This document shows, one piece after another, positions 42,843 through 51,567 of a DNA stretch of 64,000 nucleotides. The position numbers were made by a program, and so were the translations under genes. The stretch is from CAZJWC01 sp964550125 (GTDB taxonomy: Bacteria; Bacillota; Clostridia; Christensenellales; Borkfalkiaceae), in contig CAZJWC010000002.1 in NCBI GenBank assembly GCA_964550125.1, forward strand, positions 160,392 through 224,391. Reading direction: 5' to 3'. Every line of letters begins with the position of its first letter. Position 1 is the first letter of the stretch. Below the pieces are notes generated by a model. The model was not told the DNA's origin, did no database searches, and was given only the letters and a program-made list of their open reading frames with translations.

Positions 42843-44468
42843 ATGGTTGAAGCAACTAATTTTATTGAACAAATTATAAATGAAGAATTAGAAAGTGGAA
42901 AGGTAACTAGCATACAAACTCGTTTCCCTCCCGAACCTAATGGTTATTTGCATATTGGTCATGCAAAAAGTATGACTATTAACTTTGGCATTGCAAAAAA
43001 ATACGGTGGTAAATGTAACGTATTTTTTGATGATACAAATCCTAGTAAAGAAAAAGATGAGTTCGTTCAATCAATTCTTGCAGATATTAAATGGCTTGGT
43101 TTTGATTGGGCTGATATAACTTACGCTTCTAATTATTTTGACACCATATATAATATGGCAGAAAAAATGATAAATGAGGGCAAGGCGTTTGTAGATGATT
43201 TATCTGCTGATGAAATACACGATACCCGTGGTACTTTAACTGAGCCTGGGAAGGAAAGTCCTTATAGAAATAGAAGTATTGAAGAAAATTTAAAGTTGTT
43301 TAGGGAAATGCGTGATGGAAAGTACGCTGACGGTGAAAAAGTTTTGCGTGCTAAAATTGATATGTCAAGCCCTAATATGAATATGAGAGATCCAGTTATT
43401 TACCGTGTTTTGCGTGCTACTCATCATAGAACGGGAGATAAATGGTGTATTTATCCTATGTATGACTTTGCTCATCCCATCTGCGATAGTATGCAAGGAG
43501 TTACACACTCATTATGTACTTTAGAGTTTGAGGACCATAGACCTTTGTATGAGTGGGTCGTAGATAATTGTGGTTTTGAAAAGAAGCCTAGACAGATAGA
43601 GTTTGCAAGATTAAACATTACTAATATGGTAATGAGTAAAAGATATCTTAAAAAACTTGTTGAAGAAGGAACTGTTCACGGCTGGACTGACCCTAGAATG
43701 CCAACTTTAACAGGCCTTCGTAATCGTGGTATTCCTGCTGAAGCATTGATAGATTTTTGCGTGCGTTCGGGTGTTGCAAAAGCAAACTCTGAAAGCGAAC
43801 AAGCCTATTTTAACGCTTGCGTAAGAGAGTATTTAAATAGTAATGCTGAAAGAGCAATGGCTGTTTTCAATCCTGTAAAAGTAACAATCACAAATTTTGA
43901 AAAAGATGAAGATGTTGACTTTGAAATAAATCAAACAAAAGAGGACGCAGGTACTAGAAAAATCAAGTTTGGCAAAACATTGTTTATTGACGCTAGCGAT
44001 TTTTCATTAAACCCTCCTCCAAAATATTTCCGTTTAAAAAAGGACGGCTATGTTCGTTTAAAAAGTGCGTATATTATAAAATGTGATGACGTGATTTTAG
44101 ATGACAATGGAAATGTTAAAGAGTTGCTTTGTTCGTATGTTGAAAATAGCAGAAGTGGTAACGATACAAGTGGTATCAAATGTAAAGGTACTATTCAATG
44201 GGTGAACGCTGAAACTTGCCAAGATGTAATCGTGAAGGATTATGACTGTCTTTTAAATGATGCAGAGTATGCTGGTCAAGATTTTAGCGAGAGAATTAAC
44301 AAGGATAGCGAGCATATCTTTGAGGGTAAAGTAGAACCTTATTTAACCAATGTTCAAGACGATACTTCCTTCCAACTTATGCGTATCGGCTACTATAAAA
44401 AGACTACTGAAAACGGAAAAACTGTGCTTTCTCAAATAGTATCGTTAAAAGATAATTTCAATAAATAA
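42843..44468 (+). CDS. glnS: Glutaminyl-tRNA synthetase
   Basis: Class I synthetase charging tRNA-Gln. The 541-residue protein has HIGHAKS near residue 38, the KMSKS counterpart VMSKRYL near residue 270, the acceptor-binding FPPEPNGYLHIG and a full C-terminal anticodon-binding beta-barrel pair. DDTNPSKEKDEF is characteristic of GlnRS over GluRS. Most Firmicutes make Gln-tRNA by the GatCAB amidotransferase route, so a GlnRS marks one of the clostridial groups with direct charging. It follows fhs after 13 bases and is closed by a terminator. Confidence 0.97.
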   Translation: MVEATNFIEQIINEELESGKVTSIQTRFPPEPNGYLHIGHAKSMTINFGIAKKYGGKCNVFFDDTNPSKEKDEFVQSILADIKWLGFDWADITYASNYFDTIYNMAEKMINEGKAFVDDLSADEIHDTRGTLTEPGKESPYRNRSIEENLKLFREMRDGKYADGEKVLRAKIDMSSPNMNMRDPVIYRVLRATHHRTGDKWCIYPMYDFAHPICDSMQGVTHSLCTLEFEDHRPLYEWVVDNCGFEKKPRQIEFARLNITNMVMSKRYLKKLVEEGTVHGWTDPRMPTLTGLRNRGIPAEALIDFCVRSGVAKANSESEQAYFNACVREYLNSNAERAMAVFNPVKVTITNFEKDEDVDFEINQTKEDAGTRKIKFGKTLFIDASDFSLNPPPKYFRLKKDGYVRLKSAYIIKCDDVILDDNGNVKELLCSYVENSRSGNDTSGIKCKGTIQWVNAETCQDVIVKDYDCLLNDAEYAGQDFSERINKDSEHIFEGKVEPYLTNVQDDTSFQLMRIGYYKKTTENGKTVLSQIVSLKDNFNK

Positions 44469-44610
44469 TCACTTTTTGAAAGATAGTGTTAATTTTTATC
44501 ACAATCAATTTTAACAAAATTCACATTTTCAATAAATGATTTTCATAAATGTATTGTAAAATGCAATCGTTAAGAAGATTTTATAGAAAATGTGGTTAAA
44601 GAGTTTTTTG

Positions 44611-44646
44611 AAGCACTTGGATTTCATCTAAGTGCTTTTAATTTTA
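44611..44646 (+). terminator. Terminator of fhs-glnS
   Basis: AAGCACTTGGA and TCTAAGTGCTT pair over 11 bp with one G-U, loop TTTCA, followed by TTAATTTT. The 292-base gap from glnS to the next gene contains nothing else I can support beyond AT-rich promoter-like DNA. Confidence 0.78.
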
Positions 44647-44760
44647 TCTTTACTTAAAATATAATAATTTCAAAGTAATGTGTCATATTTATATTGTTAT
44701 CACATATTTAACACAATTATTTGTTATTTTATATCAAAAAAGATAAAATGGAGAAAAATT

Positions 44761-45594
44761 GTGAAGAAAAAATTTTTAGCGTTTGCATCACTATTTATTT
44801 TTGTAGTGTGCATAGGATTTGGTGTAACAACAGTTACTACTAATGTATGTGGTGGAACGGCAGCTGATGTGAAAATGACAAAAAATGAGGTGATTAATGA
44901 TATTAAGACACTATATTCAGGGAAAAGCAATTTAATTATTACTGAAGGCTCAAGCAAGTATTTAAATACTTTTAATTTAAAACAAAAAATTTTGAATAAA
45001 GCATATAATGATACTTATGGTAGATATTGCAATGGTACTTGTACAATAGTAGCATCAACAATTGCCACAGAGTTTTATGATACATATAATTACTATGGTT
45101 ACACTTCTTCTACCCAATCACTATTTAATAGTATTTTGAATTCAGCAATAGAAAATAATTATTATCGTTATAATGCTAAGAAAAAAACAGGTAGTGGTAC
45201 ATATTCTGATAAATTTGACGAGTGTATTGATTTAGGTCTTGCATTACGAAGCACAAATAAAGATGCAAAAATGGAAAGTTTTTATTTATATCAAAAAATA
45301 AAACAAAATGCTGATAAAGGAAAACCAGTTGGCTTTAATATACCTGAACACTCAATGATAGCGTGTGGTTATCAAGAATATCAAGTAAAATACACTTATA
45401 AAACTCTCAAGTGGTTTAAGTGGGTTGAAAAAGAAAAAACGGAAACTGTAAAGTATGTAGTAGTTAACGATGGTTGGTCTATGGGGTGCTCTTTTGATGA
45501 AAATTACTCATATTTTAGAAGCGATTTAATAGGTTTTAATTTATTTACAGCCCTATTTAATATAGCTGAATTTAGCATAGTTGAAATATGGTGA
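44761..45594 (+). CDS. Secreted protein with papain/C39-like cysteine peptidase pattern
   Basis: A 277-residue protein from GTG 44761, chosen because GGAG lies eight bases upstream. Residues 3-27 are a signal peptide (KKKFLAFASLFIFVVCIGFG). Cys94 in NGTCTIVAST, His197 in PEHSMIACGY and Asn236 in VVVNDGWS are spaced and embedded as the catalytic Cys, His and Asn of C39-like and staphopain-like cysteine peptidases, where the His is followed by Gly-Tyr and the Asn by Gly/Pro-Trp. The usual Gln before the Cys is not clear. The clan is inferred by eye; activity is unproven. Its last bases are included in a tandem duplication, so it is linked to the paralogous pair downstream. Confidence 0.75.
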   Translation: MKKKFLAFASLFIFVVCIGFGVTTVTTNVCGGTAADVKMTKNEVINDIKTLYSGKSNLIITEGSSKYLNTFNLKQKILNKAYNDTYGRYCNGTCTIVASTIATEFYDTYNYYGYTSSTQSLFNSILNSAIENNYYRYNAKKKTGSGTYSDKFDECIDLGLALRSTNKDAKMESFYLYQKIKQNADKGKPVGFNIPEHSMIACGYQEYQVKYTYKTLKWFKWVEKEKTETVKYVVVNDGWSMGCSFDENYSYFRSDLIGFNLFTALFNIAEFSIVEIW

Positions 45595-46217
45595 TGATAT
45601 GAAAGCAAAAAAAATACTAATTCCCTTAATTGCATTTTTATGTGTATTTGTGGTAGGTCTTTCTATGTATTTTATAGTTGTAAACTCAAAAAAGGAGGTT
45701 TTAATCAATTCCTTTGATACAGCCTCTAGTATAAATTTTGGAAAACATAAAGTAAAAAAGATTAAAGAGTATGAAAATACAACAACTTTAACTTTTAGTA
45801 GCGTGGAAAAAGCTGAAAAATTTTATAATACAGAAGTAAAGGGTAGCGAGTTTTATTATGGTGAACTTCAAACAGAAGATGAAACCTATACATTGATGCT
45901 AAGGGACGGATATTTATATTATGTATCACTAAGTGATGAGTGTGTATGTTTTAGTAATATGGTAATGGAAACAACAATTTATTGTTATCCTTTCGTTACT
46001 GATGTTTGTATTAACTTTGAATATAATCAAGAAGATGGAAAAGAGTATGCAACTGTAACTTGGGAAGAAATAAATGAAGTTGGTTGGGACTTATTAACTG
46101 AACAGAAGTACACAAGTTATCAAACATTAAAAGAGGGACTTTCTGTGCTTAATCAAAATTATTTTGCCTTTGATGATGAAACACAAACGATAAAAATTAA
46201 GTCTTATCGATTTAGAG
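45568..46217. repeat. Tandem duplication, copy 1
   Basis: A 650-base segment, from the end of the cysteine-peptidase-like gene to residue 206 or so of the first anchored protein, is repeated at 46357-47004. As far as I can compare by eye the copies are identical except for the length of one A run (A8 at 45606-45613 against A6 in copy 2) and the base pair before the repeat. Confidence 0.92.
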
Positions 46218-46318
46218 CAAGTTATCCGTCAATTGATAATATTTCTGATAATTATCGTATGACAATTATTTGTAATGATGACTCTTTAGAATTTGTTGAA
46301 TTACCAATTGGTGAATAA
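45599..46318 (+). CDS. Membrane-anchored extracellular protein, duplicated, intact copy
   Basis: A 239-residue protein. Residues 2-25 are a single hydrophobic signal anchor (KAKKILIPLIAFLCVFVVGL), followed by an exposed domain with many aromatic and acidic residues and a beta-rich look (FYYGELQTEDETYTLML). No known family. It starts four bases after the upstream stop, with only a weak ribosome site, consistent with coupling to the cysteine-peptidase-like gene. A near-identical copy follows. The last 33 residues differ from those of the copy but are alignable (ending LEFVELPIGE against LEFVDLSK). Confidence 0.78.
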   Translation: MKAKKILIPLIAFLCVFVVGLSMYFIVVNSKKEVLINSFDTASSINFGKHKVKKIKEYENTTTLTFSSVEKAEKFYNTEVKGSEFYYGELQTEDETYTLMLRDGYLYYVSLSDECVCFSNMVMETTIYCYPFVTDVCINFEYNQEDGKEYATVTWEEINEVGWDLLTEQKYTSYQTLKEGLSVLNQNYFAFDDETQTIKIKSYRFRASYPSIDNISDNYRMTIICNDDSLEFVELPIGE

Positions 46319-46356
46319 AACAAATATAGCAATGAGAAAAAAGAGGAAACTATGCA

Positions 46357-47004
46357 GAATTTAGCATAGTTGAAATATGGTGATGATATGAAAGCAAAAA
46401 ATACTAATTCCCTTAATTGCATTTTTATGTGTATTTGTGGTAGGTCTTTCTATGTATTTTATAGTTGTAAACTCAAAAAAGGAGGTTTTAATCAATTCCT
46501 TTGATACAGCCTCTAGTATAAATTTTGGAAAACATAAAGTAAAAAAGATTAAAGAGTATGAAAATACAACAACTTTAACTTTTAGTAGCGTGGAAAAAGC
46601 TGAAAAATTTTATAATACAGAAGTAAAGGGTAGCGAGTTTTATTATGGTGAACTTCAAACAGAAGATGAAACCTATACATTGATGCTAAGGGACGGATAT
46701 TTATATTATGTATCACTAAGTGATGAGTGTGTATGTTTTAGTAATATGGTAATGGAAACAACAATTTATTGTTATCCTTTCGTTACTGATGTTTGTATTA
46801 ACTTTGAATATAATCAAGAAGATGGAAAAGAGTATGCAACTGTAACTTGGGAAGAAATAAATGAAGTTGGTTGGGACTTATTAACTGAACAGAAGTACAC
46901 AAGTTATCAAACATTAAAAGAGGGACTTTCTGTGCTTAATCAAAATTATTTTGCCTTTGATGATGAAACACAAACGATAAAAATTAAGTCTTATCGATTT
47001 AGAG
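46357..47004. repeat. Tandem duplication, copy 2
   Basis: Second copy of the 650-base segment, shortened to 648 bases by the loss of two A in the run at 46395-46400. Outside the repeat the two genes are diverged homologs, so the identical part looks like recent duplication or gene conversion. Confidence 0.92.
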
Positions 47005-47102
47005 GTTGGAGTTTAACAGAAGATGCTAGGGCTTTTAGTGATTATTGTATGATAATTACTTGTAGCACTGATGCCTTAGAGTTTGTTGACTTGTCTAAAT
47101 GA
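46388..47102 (+). pseudogene. Frameshifted second copy of the membrane-anchored protein
   Basis: The copy of the preceding gene. The ATG at 46388 is kept, but the A run after AAAGC has six A instead of eight, so translation leaves the frame within the signal anchor and stops early. The remaining frame is open from a GTG at 46437 to the stop at 47100-47102 and encodes residues equivalent to 18 onward, without most of the membrane anchor and without a ribosome site. It is therefore an off-state or dead copy; gain of two A (or loss of one) would restore the frame. The C-terminal 31 residues differ from copy 1. Confidence 0.8.
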
Positions 47103-47108
47103 TAATAT

Positions 47109-47139
47109 AAGAGCAAATGATTGTCATTTGCTCTTTTTA
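47109..47139 (+). terminator. Terminator after the duplicated genes
   Basis: AAGAGCAAATGA and TCATTTGCTCTT form a 12-bp stem with a TTG loop, followed by TTTT. Confidence 0.9.
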
Positions 47140-47152
47140 GTATGGAGTAAAA

Positions 47153-47980
47153 ATGATTAAATTGGTAAATATACAAAAAAGTTATGGTAAAAAGATCGTT
47201 CTTAATGGACTGAATTTCAATATTGTCGAGAAACAGATAATCGGTATAATAGGAGAAAACGGCTGTGGAAAAAGCACATTATTGAAAATTGTTTTAAATT
47301 TGATAAAAAATTTTCAAGGTAAAATGCTTGTTGAAGATACAATTAGTGTTTCAGGATTTATAGAGGATCCAGCCTTTTTGCCCTCATTTTCAGGCAGAGA
47401 AAATCTGATTTGTTTTGTAAAGGGTAATTTCAATGAGGAAAAATTTAATAGATTTATTTCATTATTTAAAATGGAGGAGTACATTGAAAAAAAATTTTCT
47501 AAATATTCTTTAGGTATGAAACAAAGATTAGGAATTGTTTATGCAATGATGAGCGATACAAAATTGATTGTTTTAGACGAACCAACAAGTGCGTTAGATC
47601 CTTTAGGTGTTGAAATTTTTAAAAAACTAATATTAGAAGAAAAACAAAACGGAAAAACAATAATTTTTGCCACCCACTCTATTTATGAGTTAAGGGGAAT
47701 ATGTGATAAATTATATTTCCTTAAAGATGGAGTTTTGATTGATAATAATGAAAATAATTCAAATTATGTTAATTATATTTTTGAATTTGCATCAAAGCAA
47801 GATATTTCAAAAATATCCTTAACTGAAAATGAGAAAGTGCTTGAAGGAAACAAAATATCAAAAAGAATTTCAGTTAATGATATTAACAAATTTATAAAGC
47901 TGTATGCTGATTTCAATTTGGTTTCGGTTTATCCTGATACAAAGGGTAATTTTAGTGATTCTATTCAAGAAAAGAGGTGA
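47153..47980 (+). CDS. ABC transporter ATP-binding protein
   Basis: A 275-residue ATPase with Walker A GENGCGKST, signature YSLGMKQRLG and Walker B LIVLDEPTSALD. The LGMKQR signature and the size fit the bacteriocin-export/immunity and antibiotic-resistance class of ABC-2 exporters. The last 65 residues form an extra domain. It is followed after three bases by its ABC-2 permease. The substrate is unknown; the position after a secreted peptidase-like protein and the duplicated anchored proteins suggests these form one accessory system. Confidence 0.93.
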   Translation: MIKLVNIQKSYGKKIVLNGLNFNIVEKQIIGIIGENGCGKSTLLKIVLNLIKNFQGKMLVEDTISVSGFIEDPAFLPSFSGRENLICFVKGNFNEEKFNRFISLFKMEEYIEKKFSKYSLGMKQRLGIVYAMMSDTKLIVLDEPTSALDPLGVEIFKKLILEEKQNGKTIIFATHSIYELRGICDKLYFLKDGVLIDNNENNSNYVNYIFEFASKQDISKISLTENEKVLEGNKISKRISVNDINKFIKLYADFNLVSVYPDTKGNFSDSIQEKR

Positions 47981-47983
47981 AAA

Positions 47984-48907
47984 GTGAAAAGAGAATTTTA
48001 TAAAGTTATTAGAAGTAAGACTGTTCAAATTTCAGTACTAATTGCCCTCATTTTTTCATTTGCCTTTGGTGTTTTTTACTATTCAAATAGCGTATCTACA
48101 AGTAAATGGCACTGTATAGAGAAATATACTAAAATTGAAGAATTACAAACCAAAATTGAGAATTGCGAGAAACAATTAAAACTGCTTGATGAAGAATTTA
48201 AAGGTAATACAATTACATATGATGAGTATTTGAACGGGATTGACGAGGTAAAAATTACTATCAACATATATAAATATTTACAAGAAAACAATCTTGAATA
48301 CTTTAAAGTGGCAGAGGAGTCTGCTGTATTACTGTATCAGTATTCTGACAATAAAATTGCTTTTTGCAGTGATTTTATTTCACTAGTTATGTTGTTATCA
48401 CTCTTGTTTGGAGCAATATTGTCAATTCTTTTAAACACATACGAGGCAGATAAAAGTGTAAGTAAACTCGTTTATTGTGGCGTAAGCAGTCGTATGAAAA
48501 TTCTTTTTAAAAAGTTATTAGTCAGTATAATTTGCAATCTTGCACTTACCTTGATTTTAGTTATTATAATGCTATGCTTAATGACGACATATTCTTTAGA
48601 TTTCAGCATTTTAATAATTGTAAATGGACAAACTGTAAAAAGTATGTCAGCAACTGGGTATTTGATTTGTGATATTTTAATGAATATTTTTATGATTACG
48701 CTTTTTAACATAATATTCTTCTTTATATCTGTTTTAAGTAAAAATATTTATTTGGTAATTTGCTTGCTTCTACTTTCTTTTGCGTTAGTCTTTGTAATGA
48801 TAACATTTATAAATATAAGACTTTTACAATGTGTTGTTGCTTTGTTGATAACAGGATTGGTAGCAGTTTTGTCAAGTATATATTTTAATAAAAAAGATTT
48901 ATGCTAA
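47984..48907 (+). CDS. ABC-2 type transporter permease
   Basis: A 307-residue membrane protein that starts at GTG 47984, with AGAGGTG upstream overlapping the ATPase stop. One hydrophobic segment at residues 17-33 is followed by a polar, Lys/Glu-rich extracellular loop (about residues 40-115) and then about five membrane helices, the ABC-2 topology. It pairs with the ATPase just upstream as a self-contained exporter. No gene for a sensor kinase or regulator is adjacent. Confidence 0.88.
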   Translation: MKREFYKVIRSKTVQISVLIALIFSFAFGVFYYSNSVSTSKWHCIEKYTKIEELQTKIENCEKQLKLLDEEFKGNTITYDEYLNGIDEVKITINIYKYLQENNLEYFKVAEESAVLLYQYSDNKIAFCSDFISLVMLLSLLFGAILSILLNTYEADKSVSKLVYCGVSSRMKILFKKLLVSIICNLALTLILVIIMLCLMTTYSLDFSILIIVNGQTVKSMSATGYLICDILMNIFMITLFNIIFFFISVLSKNIYLVICLLLLSFALVFVMITFINIRLLQCVVALLITGLVAVLSSIYFNKKDLC

Positions 48908-48924
48908 AAAATTTTAATCAACTC

Positions 48925-48953
48925 TTGAAATGAAAAAATTATTATGATATAAT
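48925..48953 (+). promoter_or_regulatory. Promoter of the DUF3795 gene
   Basis: TTGAAA (48925-48930), 17 bases, TATAAT (48948-48953) with extended TGA before the -10. Confidence 0.85.
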
Positions 48954-48979
48954 TTTTGTAGTTTATAAGGGAGGCAGTG

Positions 48980-49258
48980 ATGATTACTTCGAGATGTGGC
49001 TTGCTTTGTGAAGAGTGCGACTGGAAAAAGAAAGGGGTATGCAATGGTTGTATATCGTCAGGGGGTAAACCTTTCCATTTGCCCAATGACGCTATTTGTT
49101 CTATTGTGTCTTGTTGCAAGGAAAAAGATGTAAGACATTGTGGGGAGTGTGAAAAAATCCCCTGTGAAATGTTAAATTATTTTTCTAACGATTCTACTAA
49201 TGGTGATAATCCCAAAGGTAAAAGAATTTTACAATGCAAAAAATGGAAAAATGAATAG
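48980..49258 (+). CDS. DUF3795 cysteine-rich protein
   Basis: A 92-residue protein with eleven or twelve cysteines in pairs: CGLLCEECDW, CNGC, CSIVSCCKEK, HCGECEKIPCEM and a last Cys near the end. This matches the DUF3795 domain of clostridia and methanogens, presumed to bind zinc or an iron-sulfur cluster. ATG 48980 is chosen with GGGAGG directly upstream; GTG 48977 is one codon earlier. It is a single-gene unit with a strong promoter and terminator, so it is probably well expressed. Confidence 0.87.
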   Translation: MITSRCGLLCEECDWKKKGVCNGCISSGGKPFHLPNDAICSIVSCCKEKDVRHCGECEKIPCEMLNYFSNDSTNGDNPKGKRILQCKKWKNE

Positions 49259-49290
49259 CAAAAACCGACTTTTAGTCGGTTTTTTTTATA
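49259..49290 (+). terminator. Terminator of the DUF3795 gene
   Basis: AAAACCGACT and AGTCGGTTTT form a 10-bp stem with a TTT loop and T8. Confidence 0.92.
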
Positions 49291-49311
49291 TTCAATAAAA
49301 CCTTTCAGTCG

Positions 49312-49340
49312 TTGACATAAGTTTTTATTTGTAATATAAT
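49312..49340 (+). promoter_or_regulatory. Promoter of the zinc-ribbon membrane protein gene
   Basis: TTGACA (49312-49317), 17 bases, TATAAT (49335-49340): perfect consensus. Confidence 0.92.
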
Positions 49341-49374
49341 AATGTTAGGTATATGATTTATAAAGGAGAAAGTC

Positions 49375-50589
49375 GTGAAGGTTTGTAAATTTTGCGGTGA
49401 ACTTTGCAACGATAATTTAATAGATTGTCCTTCTTGCAAAATGCCCCTTGAAACGAGTGTTGAGAGGATGAGCCGTACTGAAATAACACAACCGAATATT
49501 CAAAATGCACAAATTGAAGAAGGTGCTTTTACTCCACCTCCACAAATGGCACAATACAACAGTATGCAGGAGTTGTTTGCGAGTAAAAATATTACCTTTC
49601 CAAGTATGCCCTCTGCTTACTCTGAACCTCCCTCGTTTAATTTGCAACCTGAGGGGAGTGAAATTTTTGTTCCTGCTATGCCCCCTCAACCTTTTGAGAT
49701 GGCAAGGCCTATGGAGATGAAAATTCCTGTATCTGGGCAGGGTGCTGATTATATAAATTTAGCAAAGGAACTTGAAGATTTAAAGATTAAGAGTGCGTTG
49801 ATGCAAGATGTTATAGTTGCTATGACTAACTCAGGTATGTTTGGACAAGATTTTTCAAATCAAGCCCAAGAACATATGCTTACAGGTGGGATAGGACAAA
49901 ATGGTGTCTTACAAATAACAGGTGGTGTACAACCTGATATGCTAAACGTACAACCATTGCCTCCCGTTCAAAGTATGCCTTTTGGGTATAAAGAGGTCGT
50001 GGTAGAGTCAATCGTAGATGACCAAACGCATAACATAACAGGCAAGACAAGTCCTGTAAAAGCCGTAAAGCAAAAGAGAAATTCGTCAGCTAGTAGAAGG
50101 GAGATTTTGTGCGAACTGGCAATTTTAGTTACCCTAGTATCAATCTTGTTTTTTGTATTCCCTTGGTTTACAGTTAAAAAGGACATAAGTGAAAGTCTTA
50201 CTTCTGTAAAGGTTTCAGGTCTTGACATTTTGTTTGGATTTTTAGGTAAACCTGAAAATTACGCCTATTATACTACTAAGGTTGAAACTTTACTAAAAGG
50301 TTATCGAGGATTTTTTTCTTCGCTTGATGTGGTTGTTTTATTAATGGCATTGCTGTTACTTGCACAGTTTATACTTTCAATAGTGTCCCTCTCTACAAAA
50401 AAATCTTTAAAGGGTTGGTATATGTTCCTTACAGGAACAACATTGTTTTTATACATTGTTGCTATTTTGCAAATCACTTTGTCAGGTTATTTGTTTGGAC
50501 TTACCGATTCACTCAGTGTTCCATTTATAACGTTAGGAATTATGATTTTAGTTAAAACTATTTTTATGGGTATATTTTATAAAGATTAA
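49375..50589 (+). CDS. Zinc-ribbon membrane protein
   Basis: A 404-residue protein from GTG 49375 with AAGGAGA upstream. Residues 4-21 are a zinc ribbon (CKFCGELCND..CPSCK), residues 30-235 are a low-complexity linker rich in Pro, Met and Gln, and residues 245-404 contain four membrane helices with a polar loop after the first. Zinc-ribbon proteins with a long disordered linker and a small membrane domain are common in Firmicutes and are thought to be sensory or scaffold proteins. No more exact family is recognised. It is a single-gene unit. Confidence 0.82.
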   Translation: MKVCKFCGELCNDNLIDCPSCKMPLETSVERMSRTEITQPNIQNAQIEEGAFTPPPQMAQYNSMQELFASKNITFPSMPSAYSEPPSFNLQPEGSEIFVPAMPPQPFEMARPMEMKIPVSGQGADYINLAKELEDLKIKSALMQDVIVAMTNSGMFGQDFSNQAQEHMLTGGIGQNGVLQITGGVQPDMLNVQPLPPVQSMPFGYKEVVVESIVDDQTHNITGKTSPVKAVKQKRNSSASRREILCELAILVTLVSILFFVFPWFTVKKDISESLTSVKVSGLDILFGFLGKPENYAYYTTKVETLLKGYRGFFSSLDVVVLLMALLLLAQFILSIVSLSTKKSLKGWYMFLTGTTLFLYIVAILQITLSGYLFGLTDSLSVPFITLGIMILVKTIFMGIFYKD

Positions 50590-50614
50590 AAACGGCAATT
50601 ATGCCGTTTTTTTC
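50588..50614 (+). terminator. Terminator of the zinc-ribbon membrane protein gene
   Basis: AAAAACGGCA and TGCCGTTTTT form a 10-bp stem with a 4-base loop and T7. Confidence 0.9.
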
Positions 50615-50687
50615 TATTATTTACCATTTAATTTTAAGTATTATAAAATTGAATAATCTCATAATATTTGTGTAGGGGGAATACAAA

Positions 50688-51302
50688 ATGCATTTTGAAG
50701 ATACACAAACTTTTAAAAACCTTGCACGCTCATTTGCAGGAGAGTGTCAGGCAGGGATGAGATATCAATTTATAGCAAAACAGGCAAAGGAACAAGATTT
50801 AAAAATTTTAAGCGATACTATAAAAAGTATAGCAAAAAATGAAGCAGAACATGCCAGAGTTTTCTTTGAGGAACTTACCTTGAACGGCAAATTTGATAAT
50901 ATCAATATTGACGCAGGCTATCCTTTTAGAACGGGCAGTTTAATTGAGAATTTGCAGTTTGCAATGGAAGATGAAAAGAACGAACAAAAACTTATTTATC
51001 CTGAATTTCAAAAAATTGCAAGTAGCGAGGGGTTTGAAAGGATTGCAAATATTTTTGGTATGGTTGCCGATGTTGAGAGGCAACACGAATCTATTTTTAA
51101 GTATCTTGCCATTTCCTTAAAAGAAGATAAATTATACAAAGCAGACGCACCTACTTTGTGGGTGTGCAGTCAATGTGGGCATAGAGCAACAAATAAAGAT
51201 GCTTGGCAAATTTGTCCATTGTGTCACTTTAAACAAGGCTTTGTTGATATTCATCTTCCTTACGAGTCGTCTAATTATAATACGGCTGGTAAAAATAAAT
51301 AA
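50688..51302 (+). CDS. rbr: Rubrerythrin
   Basis: Non-haem iron peroxidase protecting anaerobes from hydrogen peroxide. The 204-residue protein has a ferritin-like diiron domain with its E-x-x-H motifs (NEAEHARVF and ERQHESIF) and a C-terminal rubredoxin domain (WVCSQCGHRA near residue 156, ICPLCHFKQ near residue 175) with the four Cys ligands of the FeS4 site. Electrons come from NADH or ferredoxin via rubredoxin-like partners. Two tiny genes follow immediately in the same direction, before a terminator. Confidence 0.95.
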   Translation: MHFEDTQTFKNLARSFAGECQAGMRYQFIAKQAKEQDLKILSDTIKSIAKNEAEHARVFFEELTLNGKFDNINIDAGYPFRTGSLIENLQFAMEDEKNEQKLIYPEFQKIASSEGFERIANIFGMVADVERQHESIFKYLAISLKEDKLYKADAPTLWVCSQCGHRATNKDAWQICPLCHFKQGFVDIHLPYESSNYNTAGKNK

Positions 51303-51316
51303 GAGAGGGTAAAAAT

Positions 51317-51418
51317 ATGAAAAATAAGGCAGAAAGCAAAAATCAAACAAATAACAGTTCAAACTCAAAAAAGCAAACTTCAAGTAAGGCTGAAAAGTCT
51401 ACAAAGAATAGCAAATAA
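51317..51418 (+). CDS. Tiny Lys/Ser/Asn-rich protein, 33 residues
   Basis: Starts MKNKAESKNQTNNSSNSKK, polar and basic, probably disordered. GAGAGGGT precedes the ATG. Its stop overlaps the ATG of the next tiny gene (TAATG), so the pair is translationally coupled, downstream of rubrerythrin. No family recognised. Confidence 0.55.
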   Translation: MKNKAESKNQTNNSSNSKKQTSSKAEKSTKNSK

Positions 51419-51531
51419 TGAGAGAGAATAAAAAATTTAGAGTGTCATCAAATACCGATTGTTTAGGGAGTTATACAGGTGTTGCAGAAAATCCTTATGA
51501 AGTCCCTACACAAGATGCAGATGATTTATAA
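51418..51531 (+). CDS. Tiny acidic protein, 37 residues
   Basis: Starts MRENKKFRVSSNTDC and ends PTQDADDL, acidic and without membrane segment. The GSYTG segment and the terminal QDADDL look like conserved features of small clostridial proteins, but I cannot name a family. It overlaps the previous stop by one base (TAATG) and is followed directly by a terminator, so both tiny genes belong to the rubrerythrin message. Confidence 0.6.
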   Translation: MRENKKFRVSSNTDCLGSYTGVAENPYEVPTQDADDL

Positions 51532-51536
51532 ACAAA

Positions 51537-51567
51537 AAAACGGCAAGTTAATCCTTGCCGTTTTTTA
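51537..51567. terminator. Bidirectional terminator between rubrerythrin unit and the minus-strand RNA
   Basis: AAAACGGCAAG and CTTGCCGTTTT form an 11-bp stem with a 6-base loop; T6 on the plus side and T7 on the minus side. Confidence 0.92.
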
